The notes beneath the pieces were generated by a model. That model was not told where the DNA came from. It did not search any database and saw nothing but the letters and a program-made list of their open reading frames with translations. The position numbers and the translations under genes were made by a program. Below, piece by piece: positions 47,883 through 62,231 of a stretch of 64,000 nt of DNA; positions within the stretch are counted from its first letter, which is position 1, and each line of letters opens with the position of its first letter. This DNA is from Glandiceps talaboti. Lineage: Eukaryota; Hemichordata; Enteropneusta; Spengelidae. The stretch is from NCBI RefSeq assembly GCF_964340395.1, contig NC_135554.1, forward strand, positions 11,166,975 through 11,230,974. The letters run 5' to 3'.

Positions 47883-50800
47883 AATGACATTAGAGACACC
47901 AAGGTCTGAGAAATTGTTTGAACTATAAGAAGACTTCCGTCACCTATATATAAACAAGAGCTATTATTATGTAAGCTGCAGATCACAACATAAAGGGTAA
48001 TTGAAGAGAACTTCACAGCCTATAGCTAATCACAGAATGAAAATATTTACATTAGTTACTTATGATTGATTTGACTTTATAAACTAACAAAATCTTCTAA
48101 TTGGAAACATTTCAAAAATATGTCATGCTCGCTTGGCACAGTTGTTTTGTTAATTTTGTGTGAGTTCCAACTCTAGAGTATTTATCTTCACTCTATTGCT
48201 GGCAATGTGAGGTTAAATTGTCAGACTGCTACCTGGTTTTGTAAGATTTGACTGAAATATTCTTTTATCTATTCAACATGTATTTCCTAGCATATTGTGC
48301 TAACTATTGTTTAATTTGTCATTTTAATCAAATTTATCACATCTTGATACTATGAATATATATGATGGATATTTACATATTTGTGGTCATGTATGCTAAC
48401 ACCATCATTCCAAATGATCAACTAAAGCTGCACTTCAACATCCTGCAGCTGTTCTGAAGTATTTGAAAAATTCCATAACTGAAGTTTAAAGGGTTATATT
48501 GATGGATATCATATTTAAATTGTTTGGAAACGCCAAGTCAAAATTAGCTTTAAAAAGGCAAAATTTTCAATTGAAATTACTGATTGCCTTCCAATTTTTA
48601 GAATACCTTTCCTGTATATCCATTGCCATTAGGGGTTCAAGACAACATTCCATCTATAAAGAAAGATGTTGGAGCAAAATATTAACTCAATTGCCATGTC
48701 TTACATTAGAAGTTGGTGCAGACCTGCTTATCGCTACTAAGAAAAGGTGTTCTGAGCTTTCCAGTCTTTTAATAATTGATCGTAGCTTCCTGATGCTCAT
48801 TCATATGAAAGTATCAAACTGTAATTTGTATATTCTTGAGCATGGCCACATTGTAATTAGTATATCATTAATATAGTCACATTGTTATTTGCATACTCTT
48901 AATAAGTCCATTTGCATACTCTTAATAAGTCCACACTAATTTGCGTATGCTTAATGTGTCAAGCAAGGTCAATACAACTATACTGTCCATCATTCATACT
49001 TATACAGGTCACAACTCAACATTCCTATTTCCAAAATTATGCACAAATATTTTTACCTTAACTCACAATTTATGACTATTCCAGAATATTTTGTCAATAT
49101 ATATCCAGAGACTTGTTATTTAAACAAGAAATTTGTGTTCAGAATAAGTAGATAGAAGATTAAATGAATGAATGAGTGAATGAATGAATAATAGATAACT
49201 TTTATATACAAGAACGTGTTCGTTGTAGCATGGGATTGATTAATAATAACCCAGTGCTGCAATAAATATGGATGGATTTACAAATCCAAAAATCATAATT
49301 CATATCTATAGTGACAATTATAACTTTATGTCATTTACATATTACAACTATATAAAATATTGTATGTATTGGGAGCTTTTGTGGGAGAAACAATTTATAC
49401 ACTTCTATTTTGATAATTTTTTGTATTCTTGAATCAGTGAGCAGGACACTCGCAAATGCAGATTGATAATTATTTTTGTATTAAGTGCTTGGGTGATCTC
49501 TGTAAAGTTATTGTGAAGTGTATGAGTGCATCAATCATGTAATCACAAAGTTCTTGGACCCTTTAATTTGTGAATCAAAAAGTGCCTTGGATCATAGAAA
49601 AATATACTGCTAAGAAAGATATTCAAACAAAGGAACTCATGAACCATGACTGAATTATTATTTTAAGATTCTGAAATATGTTCCATTCATAAATCATTTG
49701 GATCATTAATAATGAAACATAAATAGTCGTCCATCCATTGAGTTTGTAATTCTTTGCTATTTTGTCGAATTTATGTATTGGAAAATAGACTAAACCAGTG
49801 CATGAAACATTTAGTAATTTCAATTTAGCTGAATTAACTCTGAGTCTGTATATCAAGGTGTTATAGTCTTTGCTTCCCTACATAGCTATTGTCAATTTAC
49901 TTGAAAACACTTTATTTTCTCTTCCACTTGACTCATTGTCATAGAACCATATATAATGTGAAGCGTTTTATAAGGTTCACACTGATTGGACAAAAAATAA
50001 TGGTAAAAACTTAGAGCATGCAAAAGTAAGGTCAGCCCTTTGGTCCAAGAACAGCTGATTTCTGTGGTATTGACAGCTGTTGGTCCTTAGGTAGTATACT
50101 ATTCATGTACACCTACATATATGTTGTATATTATATGACCAATGATTTATTGGGGAGAGTTATTTTACGGGATGTCAGTTGGTAAAACCAGCAGTTCCCT
50201 CCCACCCCCACTTAATTGTGCACATTGCCTGTAGTGTCAAGAACAATAACAGTAAAGTATGCTGTCCATTTAAGTGGGAACCATGTAATGGCTTCACATT
50301 GCCTGATATAGAAATGTCCAAACAGAGAATCTGTTTGTCAAATACTAATAAAAGTGTCACAGTTTCATTACATTATCCTTTCATACATTGATTTCCTAGC
50401 ACCTAGCAGTTTTGTCAACCAGATATTATATTCCATAAAACGTATTACTAGTAAATATATCCCAGTGCTCCCACAATAATCTTACAGTCGTATATATTCC
50501 AGTTTAAAACTCTCAGAACAATCTATTTGTATTCAGAAACAAACAAATACAAGCAAATGGGAAGAGTTATATATAGGTTATCATTGGAATTTGATATTTT
50601 TGGGTTTTAAAAACTTGGTATATTATTTAGAGGTTGAAATAAAGAGCAGTTACTTTTGCTGCTTTATTAACTGTCTTCCTTAAAAAGGTTGCATTTGTTG
50701 AAACATACAGTGTTAAAATGAAATGGCTATACTGTGTAATTACAGAGTTATTGAGGTGGAATGTGCCCAGTAAGTGTACGCTACAAACACAATGTGTTAT

Positions 50801-51549
50801 AATGTGAAGGCTAAATTAAGAATTTATCCAGATTTCTTTCAATACTACTAGTGATAGTATTTATTTGAAAGTAAGATGGAGCAGAGATAATCACCTTGAG
50901 GTTGTTCTGTGTTTTTGTAGGATACGGCTGTTCATCGTCTTTCACGTGCACATACAAGAAGTTCACCACACATCACCAAAACTGTGTGTGTGTGTGTGTG
51001 TGTGATATACATATTACGTATGTTAAGTTTGATACTACGATATACATAGACAAGGGCGATACTTCACACATGCTGACTCATTACAAATGAAAACAAAATG
51101 TGAGTAATTGTAACACTGTTGGATATAAATGTAATCTTAAAGCATATATTTATACCAGAATAGAGTGACACCAGTTACAGTCTGTTACAATTAGTCGTAT
51201 TGTGACATGTCTGAAGTTTTGCCTAAAAGAGACAACTTGTAAGTCTGCAGCTTGTAAGTATTTTTCATCATTTTTTTGTTTCCAAATACAAGGTTACTTA
51301 CATTCACTGTTATTTGTTTCATGACTTATAGTCAATGGCAAAACGCCCACCATATTAACTTGCTATCATACTGTATTCTCATACTATATGTATTAGCTAC
51401 AGTATCACAGCAGTTTATACGATAGGAGTTTTGCCAATGGCTGCTGGTTTTTAGACAAGCAATAGTGAATGGTAAGATAAAGTAACCTTTTATTTGGAAA
51501 CAAAAGTGATGAAAAATACTTGCAAGTTGCAAACCATTATCAATGATAA

Positions 51550-51580
<31 letters not shown>

Positions 51581-52135
51581 ACACAGTTTCAGTGATGTCT
51601 GTTGAATGAAATGTCACATAATGCAGGTGGTGATTTCATAAAATGAATGAGAAATAGATGCACATGATTCATGTGTATACCATACTTCATTTTTCTCATT
51701 CATTTCTTTGTTACCATATTTTAGGATTTGGTTAAGGAAACTCATTGTGAGTAGATTTTGCGACAGTCTTGTGTCTTTCTATATATTTGTCCTTATCTAT
51801 GCATTTATATGATTTTAATAGCCTTATATTATCACTGTTTTTTGTATGATGCCTGTTTTGTATATTTTGTACTATCTGTTTTTTATGAGTTTTTAGTGGG
51901 GAAATATGTTATCATTTTTGAAAGACTAACACAATTCATTTGAAATTTCAACAGTACAGTACTGTAGCTGATTCTAACATTGAAGAGTACATAGGAGGTA
52001 TTTTCACTATTAGGGAACTGTGTAGTTCAATCACTTAGAGCAGTGTATTGTAAATGGAATGACTGCCTCAATGTACTGGAGATGTATACTCAGTGTATGT
52101 TATCTAAAACAAGTATAATTGAATGCAATAAATAG
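47883..52135 (+). other. 3' UTR and downstream flank of the phosphatase gene
   Basis: About 4.2 kb after the TAG without a recognisable gene. Several AATAAA-type signals occur (for example 50638-50643 in gaaataaagagc and 52127-52132 in gcaataaatag), so the true end is uncertain. A 125-codon open frame at 48499-48876 resembles nothing known to me and is probably untranslated. The stretch also holds GT tracts at about 50983-51004 and 51551-51580 and a palindromic element at 51247-51530. Confidence 0.4.
51247..51530. mobile_element. 284-bp palindromic element, half copy at 33827-33945
   Basis: The left arm from 51247 (gcagcttgtaagtatttttc) pairs for roughly 95 bp with the inverted right arm ending at 51530, around a spacer of about 85 bp. 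One arm recurs at 33827-33945 (gtaaccttttatttggaaac), showing that it is a dispersed MITE family. Confidence 0.65.
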
Positions 52136-52240
52136 ACCAAAAGCAAAACTACTGTGTAGATTTATTTATCAGCTCAAAGACCAGGACTTCAAGTGACAGG
52201 CTGTGTCTGTTGTGATTTGCATCCCTGTTTGCCTATGCAT

Positions 52241-52302
52241 TTGTTTTGTTTTGTTTTGTTTTGTTTTGTTTTGTTTGTTTGTTTGTTGTTTGTTTGTTTG
52301 TT
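52241..52302. repeat. (TTTTG)n/(TTTG)n microsatellite
   Basis: About 60 bp of TTTTG grading into TTTG units in intergenic DNA. Confidence 0.9.
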
Positions 52303-52854
52303 ACAATGTTAGCAGAACATCTATGAAAAGTATGGACATATTTATATGAAGGTTGGTTGAACGACCACATGAGAAATGGAACACTTGATTAGATTGTGGT
52401 GAGCTGATTCAGGATCTGGATAATTTGATTGATTACATTACATACTCTAGGACAGGCCATAATTGAGCTCCAATCCCTGCGGACAGCTTCAGCATTGGCA
52501 GAGGAATGCACTTGAATAAAATTATAAAATACCAAATCATACATATAATTTAAAGCCATGAAGTTTAAGCTTATGCTTAGATATGATCTTCAATGCCTAC
52601 ATTACAATCAATTTTACTTTCAGTACATATTGTCTGGCTCTTAATTGTCTGCATTTGACCCATATATATATACATGTTACTAACAGAGAGAGATTATACA
52701 CATTTTCTTGGCTAACACTTGCCTCATGAAGTGTACATTTGTTCAGTTAGGACAGAACAGCAAGAGATTTTGCATATACACTAGACAACGACTGTTCTGG
52801 AGTTTAATTTATTGGCACATATCAAGAGCAAAATAAAACATTTCAAGATCGGAA

Positions 52855-52870
52855 CCCCCCCCCCCCCCCC
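52855..52870. repeat. Poly-C tract
   Basis: 16 C in intergenic DNA. Confidence 0.9.
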
Positions 52871-53094
52871 TTTCAGACCTAAAAGAAATAACACATTCTA
52901 ATTTGCATTTCTGTACTTGTCAAGACATTGAAGGCTATTTTAACCACCGGAGTATGACAGAGTAACAAAGTGGATAGTGTTGAAATCGATTGAACAATGA
53001 TATTTCATTTAACACATTAGTTAGCACGGACAACAGATACTAGTAACATTCTAGGAAAGTTGTACAGATATTTATTTATAACTCACCCAACCAA

Positions 53095-53262
53095 CATTGC
53101 CCAGTGCAGTATCAGGAGGAAGGTTCAGTACCCGCGGAAAACTTGCGCGGTTGTTCGGTAGTGTCAAACAACGACACGTGGTAAATTCAGTCAACCCCTG
53201 AATGGGTTCGAACCCCGACCGCAGTGTGGTAAGAGGCAAGTGGTTTAACCACTCGGCCACAG
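53095..53262 (-). mobile_element. tRNA-derived SINE copy 3
   Basis: The minus strand begins GTGGCCGAGTGGTTAAACCA (A box) and contains GGGGTTCGAACCC (perfect B box) before the family body (gtacccgcggaaaacttgcg on the plus strand). It has the best-preserved promoter boxes of the three copies. Confidence 0.75.
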
Positions 53263-53275
53263 ACAAACCAAGCTT

Positions 53276-54289
53276 CCAGAAATGATAGGTTTAATGGTTC
53301 TTACCTGAAAAGGTTACAAACTTTGGTGGTTTTTCTACCGACTTTCACATCCATTAGTACATATCTGGCTTGCATGAAATATCAACTTTGGAACTTTACA
53401 TTGGTATAAGAAATGTTTATCAAGGACTGTCGGCAGTAACATTTTGATGAAAGTTCTGTATCGATTTTTAAGAAAAACATTAACTTATTATGATTAAACA
53501 CGCTTGTTTGTACATTTGTTTATTTTCACTATCACTCGGATTTTATGTATTTATTTAAATATTTTATTTTCATTTTTTGTTTGAAAAGCATAACTTTAGT
53601 TCTCTTGACCTGGCATGGCATTTCACATGTCGTCTGCTTATAATTCGTTCTGAAGAATGCCGTGAATTTGAATGACAAACATAATACATGCCTTCGATAT
53701 TTTGATTAACTTACCTGTTTGGGTGCCTGCCACCATTTTTGATTTCAAATACGCACATCGCCTATTTGTTCAAAAAAATGTCGAAAGGGCACAGCCGACG
53801 TCCAGTCTGTTGTTTGCTTCTTCATGTTTGCCGGAGCTGTCGTGTGAGGCGCACTAAACGTTCCCATAATGCATTGCACAGTAATAAAGACGACAGTGGG
53901 ATATATCGCTTTAACGTTTTCCAGATGTTCGTATATATCACACAGTAGTACATGGAAATCAGCGTCTGCAACTGAAAAACCCCAAGTCCACTCTGGCATG
54001 TCTCCTTTGACGGTTATGCGATGTAGTGAGAGTACTATAACTAGTGCATTCACGGGTTGCGAATTATTATGAAGTGTGAAGGCATGTCCTTCTGGTCGTA
54101 AGCTTACAAGTCATAGGAGTATATGTCATCCCGTGTACGAATACGCCTTTGTATCAAGGAAACTTTGCCGGCATAGAGGTTCTTCACGTCGTAAATCCAT
54201 CCCACAGTCAGATCTGTCCGTTTACTGTCGAAAAACAATTACAACCCATAACACCAAAGTAAAGCATTGTGTGTATGTACCACAATCGT
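53276..54289. other. Intergenic stretch, nothing recognised
   Basis: About 1 kb between the SINE and the next MITE. It has a 102-codon open frame on the minus strand (53745-54053) that I do not recognise and that has no supporting signals. A little more CpG appears from about 53800 onward. Confidence 0.4.
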
Positions 54290-54425
54290 TTATAGCATCC
54301 ATATTAAGTGTAAAAGTATACTGTTTCATATTTTGCTAATTGACCACATTAGAAAGGCCACATGCTAGGCTTGTAAATAAACCAATTGAAACAGTATACT
54401 TTTGCACTTGATGTGAATGCTATAA
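54290..54425. mobile_element. 136-bp MITE upstream of the second gene
   Basis: Inverted ends of about 38 bp with few mismatches. The left arm at 54291-54330 contains aaaagtatactgtttcat, and the right arm at 54386-54425 contains tgaaacagtatacttttgca. It lies about 300 bp before the start codon of the second gene. Confidence 0.65.
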
Positions 54426-54599
54426 GCGAGTGTAGCACATAGAAAAAGTGTTTTACTTCAGTGTTACTCGTTGTAATATACACTTTACTTTCATTTTCAA
54501 ACACTTTGACCTGCAGTGTTTGCCCCGTTGAATTGAATAAACAAAACGTTGAATTCTTGTTAATGTGGTGACATCACGTCTGTATTTATCTCTGCTCTA

Positions 54600-54732
54600 A
54601 AAATCGGTACCGGAACTTCCGCGTTATATTTTATATTCGTTCAAGAGAACAGAAACTGCCTACAGCCTGGATCACTCGCTACGATTTGGACACTGTATTC
54701 GACTTTAAAAGTTTGATTTGATTTTTACCGTA
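54600..54732 (+). promoter_or_regulatory. Possible promoter and 5' UTR of the second gene
   Basis: A TATA-like tatattttatat lies at 54625-54636, about 100 bp before the start codon. This would place transcription initiation near 54660. There is no stronger evidence in the sequence. Confidence 0.25.
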
Positions 54733-54805
54733 ATGCTTAAAATGTATTCCATTCAAGTTGTTCTTATTGTTTGTTTTTCGGTTGTCAAGATTTCAGCTGG
54801 CGCAG
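54733..54805 (+). CDS. Signal-peptide exon of the second gene
   Basis: 73 bp from ATG to a phase-1 gtaagt donor, encoding [20 protein letters not shown] then SAGA. This is a short basic start, a hydrophobic core and small residues fit for signal peptidase. A second in-frame ATG is three codons later. A phase-1 exit is what the Ig exon at 58166 needs. Confidence 0.75.
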
Positions 54806-56778
54806 GTAAGTGATATAGAACGTGATTTGTTCACTCACCTGACCACGCCTTCCATATTGTCAACTATAGTTTTCCCCAGGAATGTTTTAATCTCAGTGCA
54901 GTTCTATGTCTGTAGTCAGTTAATTGATAAGGAGAATGTAAGTAGATTAAATACACTATGCAAACGAGGGAGACTTTTTAGTCATACGAACATTTCGACA
55001 AGGTGAAAGAGAAAGTGTAGACTGTGACATTTCCTTTTCCACAATAACCAGCAAAATTCGGCGAGAACATATCCAGTATGCTGTAAACGTCATTGCACTA
55101 ACTTATATATTGTATTGTGCCCACACTTATCAAAATACACGATTTTTTGCTATCTTCACATTTGGGAACCCCTAGTGCTAGACATATTTGTGTACATTTG
55201 TGTGAGTGGGTTGATAGAGATAGACACAGGAGACAGTGTTTGCTATTTGAATGCTTACTATAGTATGATATACTTTATTTACGTATATATGTACAGATGG
55301 ATATAAGGATCAGTAACACTGTGATGAGGAGGTGGTATGTGTTTAAATTTAGGACCACTTAGTAGTTGAATGTTTATCTTTATTTGAAATGTAACATTTA
55401 CTCCCCCGTTGTTCGTAATCTGTCAAACTATACCTTGGTAAAGCAACAGTGCGTCTCCGGTTATGGTGATCAGAGATAAATGTACACCGTAGACCAAACT
55501 GTAGAGAGAGCCCCGTTGGCCGCCGCTTTAATTTGCTCATATGTGTGGGCACGTTCAATTGTGTGGGCGCATTGTGATACATGAACACACTTCCGTTAGG
55601 AAATGATGAAACGTAAGCGAAACAAAACTATAATGATGCCCATTCAACATACCGATGTCTATTCAATATTATTAAATTTACTGAAATAGGTCTATTTTAT
55701 ACACTGAATCATTTGTGGCAAAAAAAAAGATTACAACTTTGCCAACTAACTCATTATCAACGAAGGCTTTGAGGAAGAGTGTTTACCACTTTGATTGACA
55801 GGTGAATGGGTCGGGTTAACAGAATATGATTCAGAAGTACTTTGAAAACAAGAACTAGGTCAAATTTTCGACGTATTATTTTGAAATTCTATCTTAAGAA
55901 TGAGTATCTGTATTGAAACGAATTTTTAATCGGAAATTTGACCTGCACTAGCTGCAACTCGGACAGTTATATTTATCATATAGCCGAAGATATAATCACT
56001 AAAAAATTGTCAATTACTTATAAAATGATATTGTATCTGTTCATTTGTGGTCAAAATAATAAGTTGGTAGTTGCAGTAGCAAGTTTAAATCTTGAGAGAA
56101 AGCTTGGTTTTGAATCTACCACCATTAAAACTGTACTAGAGTATTATCTTTCGATCAGGCAACCACTGTGACAATATAATCACTGAAAATTATTAAAAAT
56201 ACCAACAATTAGACGTAATACGTGTTAACCAGTGATAAGATTAAATATTAACTAAACTGTGACTATGAGCAGTGCAGAAACAGGTTGTTTATGGTCGGGA
56301 TCCAAAAATCAATTTGATTGATTTCGATTATCATATATACAGCTTCAAAAATACGTTTATCCACAGGTGAACGATATTACAAGTAATTTATTGTACATCA
56401 CAAAATATTTATATTTTTTTGAACAAATGTTCTAGTTGCACTGAATGCATTTCGCAATTTCATGATGCTTTTAAAATAGACTGTATAGACGGCCTTGAAC
56501 CGCCGATCTTTCACGACTACAACTATTATCATTGTCGAATAGAAACTACTGACATCAGAACCGGAAATGACAACGTCGTTTTATTAGGGGTGGACAATAA
56601 AAACTGGTTTGAAGGTTTTGAGAAGTCTTTTAATCTTCAAACTAACCCTAGCATAAACTTTGCTCACAGAATCACATGACACAACGATACACATAACACA
56701 CACACACACCAATAAATACATACATACATACATACATACATACATACATACACACACATACATACATACATACATACA

Positions 56779-56810
<32 letters not shown>

Positions 56811-56868
56811 CCACAATACATACATGCACACACCACAGTACACACACTCACGCAAGCAAGCACGCGCG

Positions 56869-56931
<63 letters not shown>

Positions 56932-59900
56932 CACGCATGAGTTGTGAATGTTACAACTGTTTTGTCGATTACAATGCCAGTGGCTATTAAATGGGGCATC
57001 ATGCAAGTTCAGCCAGAGATCACAATATTTCATATTATGCTAAATCATGGTGCGTGGGTTGTTTCAATATTATTAATGTATAATTTTAATAAAATAATGA
57101 TAGTTTACAAACAAATCATGCACATTCGTGCGTTTCATAAAAAAGTAATTTTAAATAAACATGGAAGTTTCAAAGATAGAAAAGGCAACAAAAAGCAACC
57201 CCAATAAATGAAATAAATTAGAATAAAAAACACGTTATTGTGCAGAAATAATAATTCGATAAAGGGGAGTCCGTAATGGAAATGGTACAAAGGAAATGTA
57301 ACAAGAAAATAAACTTGTATATACTTGTATCTGAAAAAAGCCAAAAACAGTTTTACTGATCTTGAATGAAAAAATAATTACTGCAAAATGTAAATTTATT
57401 ACAAAAAGAAAGAAAGAAATGCTGGTAAAAATGGTGGTTAGGAAAATATGTTACATTGCCATATGATTATCGTTTTTATTATGGAGACTTCTACTGAATT
57501 ATTATTTCAGCACAAAATTGTATTCTTCTAATCTATTTCATTTACGGGTTTCTGCTTTGTATTGTCTTTTCTATCTTTGAATCTCCCATGTTTACTTATT
57601 TTATTTATACATAACCTTTTTTATGAAACGCATGAATGAACATGTTTTTTGTGGGTTTTATTTTCATTAAACTATCATTATTTTATAAGAAATACACAGT
57701 GATAATATTGAAACAAACCGCGAACCGTAACGTAGATAAAAACACTGTATAAACTTAACACACAACCAACACTTACAATGTATACATGCCTGCTCTGTAT
57801 GACATTCATCAGATAATGCCAATAAACTGTCACTTGATGCAATGTAATATTCTGATGGCGAGCAGAATAGCAATCTAGTAGATTCTATCCAAGTCACCTC
57901 TGCCATTGCATACATGAATTACAGTTATGCTGGAGAATATAATGTTTATGGTTCCAAGAATCAATAGGACAGTACAACATAGTTTAAATTCCGTCAGTTC
58001 AGAGAGAAACATTAACGCTGCATAATTAAATAATTGCGTGATCAAGGTCCATAGTAGACCGTCGATCGAAACATCGCATCGTTTCCAATTAACCATTCCA
58101 AAGTAACTTTATATTGATACTTGGATAATTCCTCATTAGCATTTTACCAATTTTTGTCCAATCAGATCAGTTAGAGGTAACGTTGAGTCAGAAGAGTCCA
58201 TTCAAAACAACGAATGAGACAGCGCTTGTACTTCAGTGCAATGTCAAAATACCACAACAGCTTGAAGATGTAGATATATCATGGTATAAGGATGGAACAC
58301 GTGTAACGGATGGACTGATAGCTGAAGATGGACAACTGCAGTTGATAATTCCTACACCACATCCTGTAGATGATAGTGGTACTTATACTTGCAACGTCAC
58401 GGCAAATAAAGTAGTACCAGCACAGTACCAAGAAAAAGATATATTGGTTATCATAACAGGTATTTTGAATTAAACATTTACTTAATTGTACGAATTTCCC
58501 GAAATGCTTTGCCATTCCACGAATATGCTCTTCGCAAATCTATATTTCAATTGGGGATAAAGGAATCAGGTACCAGCGATACCAAAGATACTCGTGGCAA
58601 CCAAATGATCATAAAATAATAATGAACAAATCTAAAAAAAAAAATAATGTTATTACATAGGTGATATTTGCTTTGAACATGAAATTTAATTTCGGAAGAG
58701 GGTTGTTAAATACATAACTATGGGAATTTAGCAAATGTACATTCACTAAAGATAGCTGCATGTGACAAAATATATTTGAAAATATTGATCTTCATATTAA
58801 ATTAAAATGCTCCCAATATCTATATATTTCATAGTTGGTACTGTTAAAGCACATTAATGTCAAAGTTAACCACTTCTTGTTCTACCAAATATGTACAACT
58901 GTTAACAAGTGTCATGGCATAAAATATAAATATTCTTGAAAGTACAAATTTTGACCAACCAATAAATATGTTTGCAGCAATTTGAAGATGAAACGCGTAT
59001 AGGCAAATCTGTCTGATATGTAGAATTATTTTCAAAAATGATACAAATATGCTAATTAGCCTAATTAATATTGATTTCCATGAAATTTTACTAGTACTAA
59101 TCCTAATAGCATGCTTGTAGCAAAATACATTTTTGCAAAATTTATATGAAAACATCTTGTGAACATACAACTGAACAAGGACCACTAAATGTACAATGTA
59201 TTTACATCAAAATTCAACAACTTGATTTTCTCCCATTTCTTGCCGTAAAAGTGGATATTGTTAGGAATACCTATTAAAATATGCTAATTAGATAAATATG
59301 CTAATTAGATAAATCAACATGCATAGAACTTAACCAAACCTTGGTGAATGAGAAAAGATATGTGCCTGAGAAAGTTTAAGCATAATGTTGACGTACATCC
59401 CAAAAAGATATAACATTCAGAAGATTATATTATGGCTGGATTTTTATGTAAAATAAAGTCTTTTATATATCAGTGGACATTTATACTGTTATTTACACTG
59501 TTATTACTGTTATTTATTAACATAACAAGATTCAAACTGAATGCCTCCCGTAAGGGCAGGACCATAGATTTTTGGACCTACACACATTGTTGGAATGCAC
59601 AATTCTAAACTATAGCTATTATACATGATGTACCACTTATATAATTGAAAAATTACATGAAATTATGTGAAATTTGAAGATTGCATAGTTAACACAAAAC
59701 CTGATTATTAAACAATCATTTATTATGCAAATTAACTATATAGCTTATAATTTACATCAACAAGCCTTAAAAGACACATGCACTTATTTATCATATGATT
59801 ATGACATATAATTCATGTCCAACATTGCAAAACACCCTAGACACAGTTGCTAGATAATTATGACAATTATATAGAACATAGTAAATGATTGTACTGTGAT

Positions 59901-62104
59901 TGATAATTATATATTCTTGTTTTGATTTAAAAGTTCCCGCCACCATTGTTCATGCTCCAGAAAATGGAGAGTATATCCTTGGTGAAAAAGCAACATTTCA
60001 ATGTGCATTTCATGGTAAACCAATTCAAATTTCTGATGTGAAATGGTACAATGGTACTAGTGAGATACAAAGTGGTATTGAAACTGTGGACCATGGTGGT
60101 GATGATGAGTTCACTATGCTGTCAACATTGACTGTATCCAGTGTCCAACGGAGTGATAATGGATCCTACAGCTGTGAGGTTTATAACGATTACGGAGATT
60201 CAGCTGATTCAGCTAGTTTTGTTCTCATTGTACTTGGTAAGCAGTGGGTTTCTAAATATTGACTGCGATTGTTATTGTTATTGTTATTGTTATTGTTATT
60301 GTGATTTTAAAAAATGCGTGTTGCTGCAAACGTAATTGTGATTGATATCAGTTTCTCTATTCGTGAAATAATAAAAGATCCCACACACAGCACTGACTTG
60401 TAATCAGTAATCTGGGATTATCACCAACCAATAACTACGTTTTATAATGTGAAGTTACAGTCACAACATATTTTTTATGATATGCAATTCGATGTTTTTG
60501 AAATTGAGTGGCTAGACTAGATTAGTTTTCCGAAAACTACTTTCTAGTCTCTCACCCACAACTTGAAATCGTTTTCCTTTTGGATGTTATCATTTATTTC
60601 TTTTCTGTATGTTTATTTCTTGTGGGGAATAAATTTCAATTCAATTCAATTCAAGTTGTTGGTGAATTGGAAATACCCCACCTAACATAAATCCCTACTT
60701 AATACTTACAGATGGGTAAAGTCAGGTATTCTTATAAAATTCTTTTGAATAGTATCACTGTTTGTATAGTCTTGGTCATTTTGTGTAGCACATTTCATGC
60801 ATTCCGGTCCGTCACAATTGTCTATATTTTGGTGAAAATGCCATATACTTATTCCATTAAGTAATTTACATGAATATAAATGTACATCATGTCTAGTATC
60901 ACGGTATTCATAATGAATAGACAGTCGTAAATTTGCATATAGAAATGATGTAACTAGATAGTACCTACATGTATCAGAATAATCTGAAATTGATCTGCTG
61001 TATTATTTCATCCTGCAGAGAGACCAGATGCCGTCGTCATTTCCAGATTTGAGTCTACAAACTCTGAGTCCATTAACATAGCCTGGAGAATTCTCTTCAC
61101 CGGTAATCAAGACATTACTGGGTGTTATGTTGAATACCAAAGAGTGGAAACTGTAGAGTGGATTCCAAGTATGGATGATAACGATAATTCAAGCCTGTAT
61201 TCTCATATTGTCAAGAATTTAGAACCATTTACAGAGTATAGAGTGAGAGTTAGTTGTGAAAATTTCATTGGAAACAGTACCTATACTGAGAGTGATTATA
61301 TACGAACAAAGGCTACCGGTATGTATTCATATATTCGTTATTTCCTTCCAAGCATTATTCAGCCTCATTGACAGATGCTGTGAGAACATACAGTTTAGAT
61401 GCATGTTAAAGATTGAAATAATATAATGATAGCCCTTGGGGTTAAGGGTCTATGGTGATGTTACTTTGATGATAATAAACCACGTGACATGTGCGGGGAA
61501 CATCTAATTCTACTGTGTTGCAAAGGATTAAACTTTTCATGGACAATTACGCTATTAATATTGGATAATGGATATTATTTCAAACGTGCGTTTATCCTAT
61601 ATACTACTGTTCCCTGTTTTCATCGACCTGCTCTTTTGATAAGACAGTATTTTAGTTGATTGTATTGTTGAAAAAACTCCAGTAGTATGTTGACTCGTAA
61701 TACTGACATCGACATTCTTTAATATCATTATATACCTAAAACTCAATTTTACATCTTAATCAGGTGCAACCCCACCAAGAGATGTTGACGTGATGGCATT
61801 ATCAGACACAGAATTGAAAGTAACCTGGGTTGAACCAATTTCCCACAGGGGAAATTTGATCCACTATCTTGTCCGCTATAATGAAGTTGAGGGAGAGACT
61901 CGGGTAAAACAATGTGAGTGTCAAATCCTAAAGAATCCTCAGTAAATTGCATCTTGCCGAAATAGCACACAGAAGAATACAAAATATGCAAATTGTAAAC
62001 CTTGATAACCAAATCTGATACAATTGGTTATGTGATTTTGCCACCATAATTGTGTATTGACTGGAGAGATAGAGAGATAGACAGACAGACAGACAGACAG
62101 ACAT

Positions 62105-62141
<37 letters not shown>

Positions 62142-62172
62142 TACAGAGACAGAGACAGACAGAGAGACAGAC

Positions 62173-62231
<59 letters not shown>

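Noticed and set aside
48499-48876. 125-codon frame as a separate gene after the phosphatase
   Set aside because: There is no recognised domain, no promoter and AT-rich composition. It is more likely 3' UTR.
53745-54053. 102-codon minus-strand frame as a divergent gene
   Set aside because: There is no known similarity and no start context or splice support. It is kept only as a remark in the intergenic entry.
56584-57002. Open frames of up to 112 codons on both strands
   Set aside because: They are products of the CA/CATA repeat.
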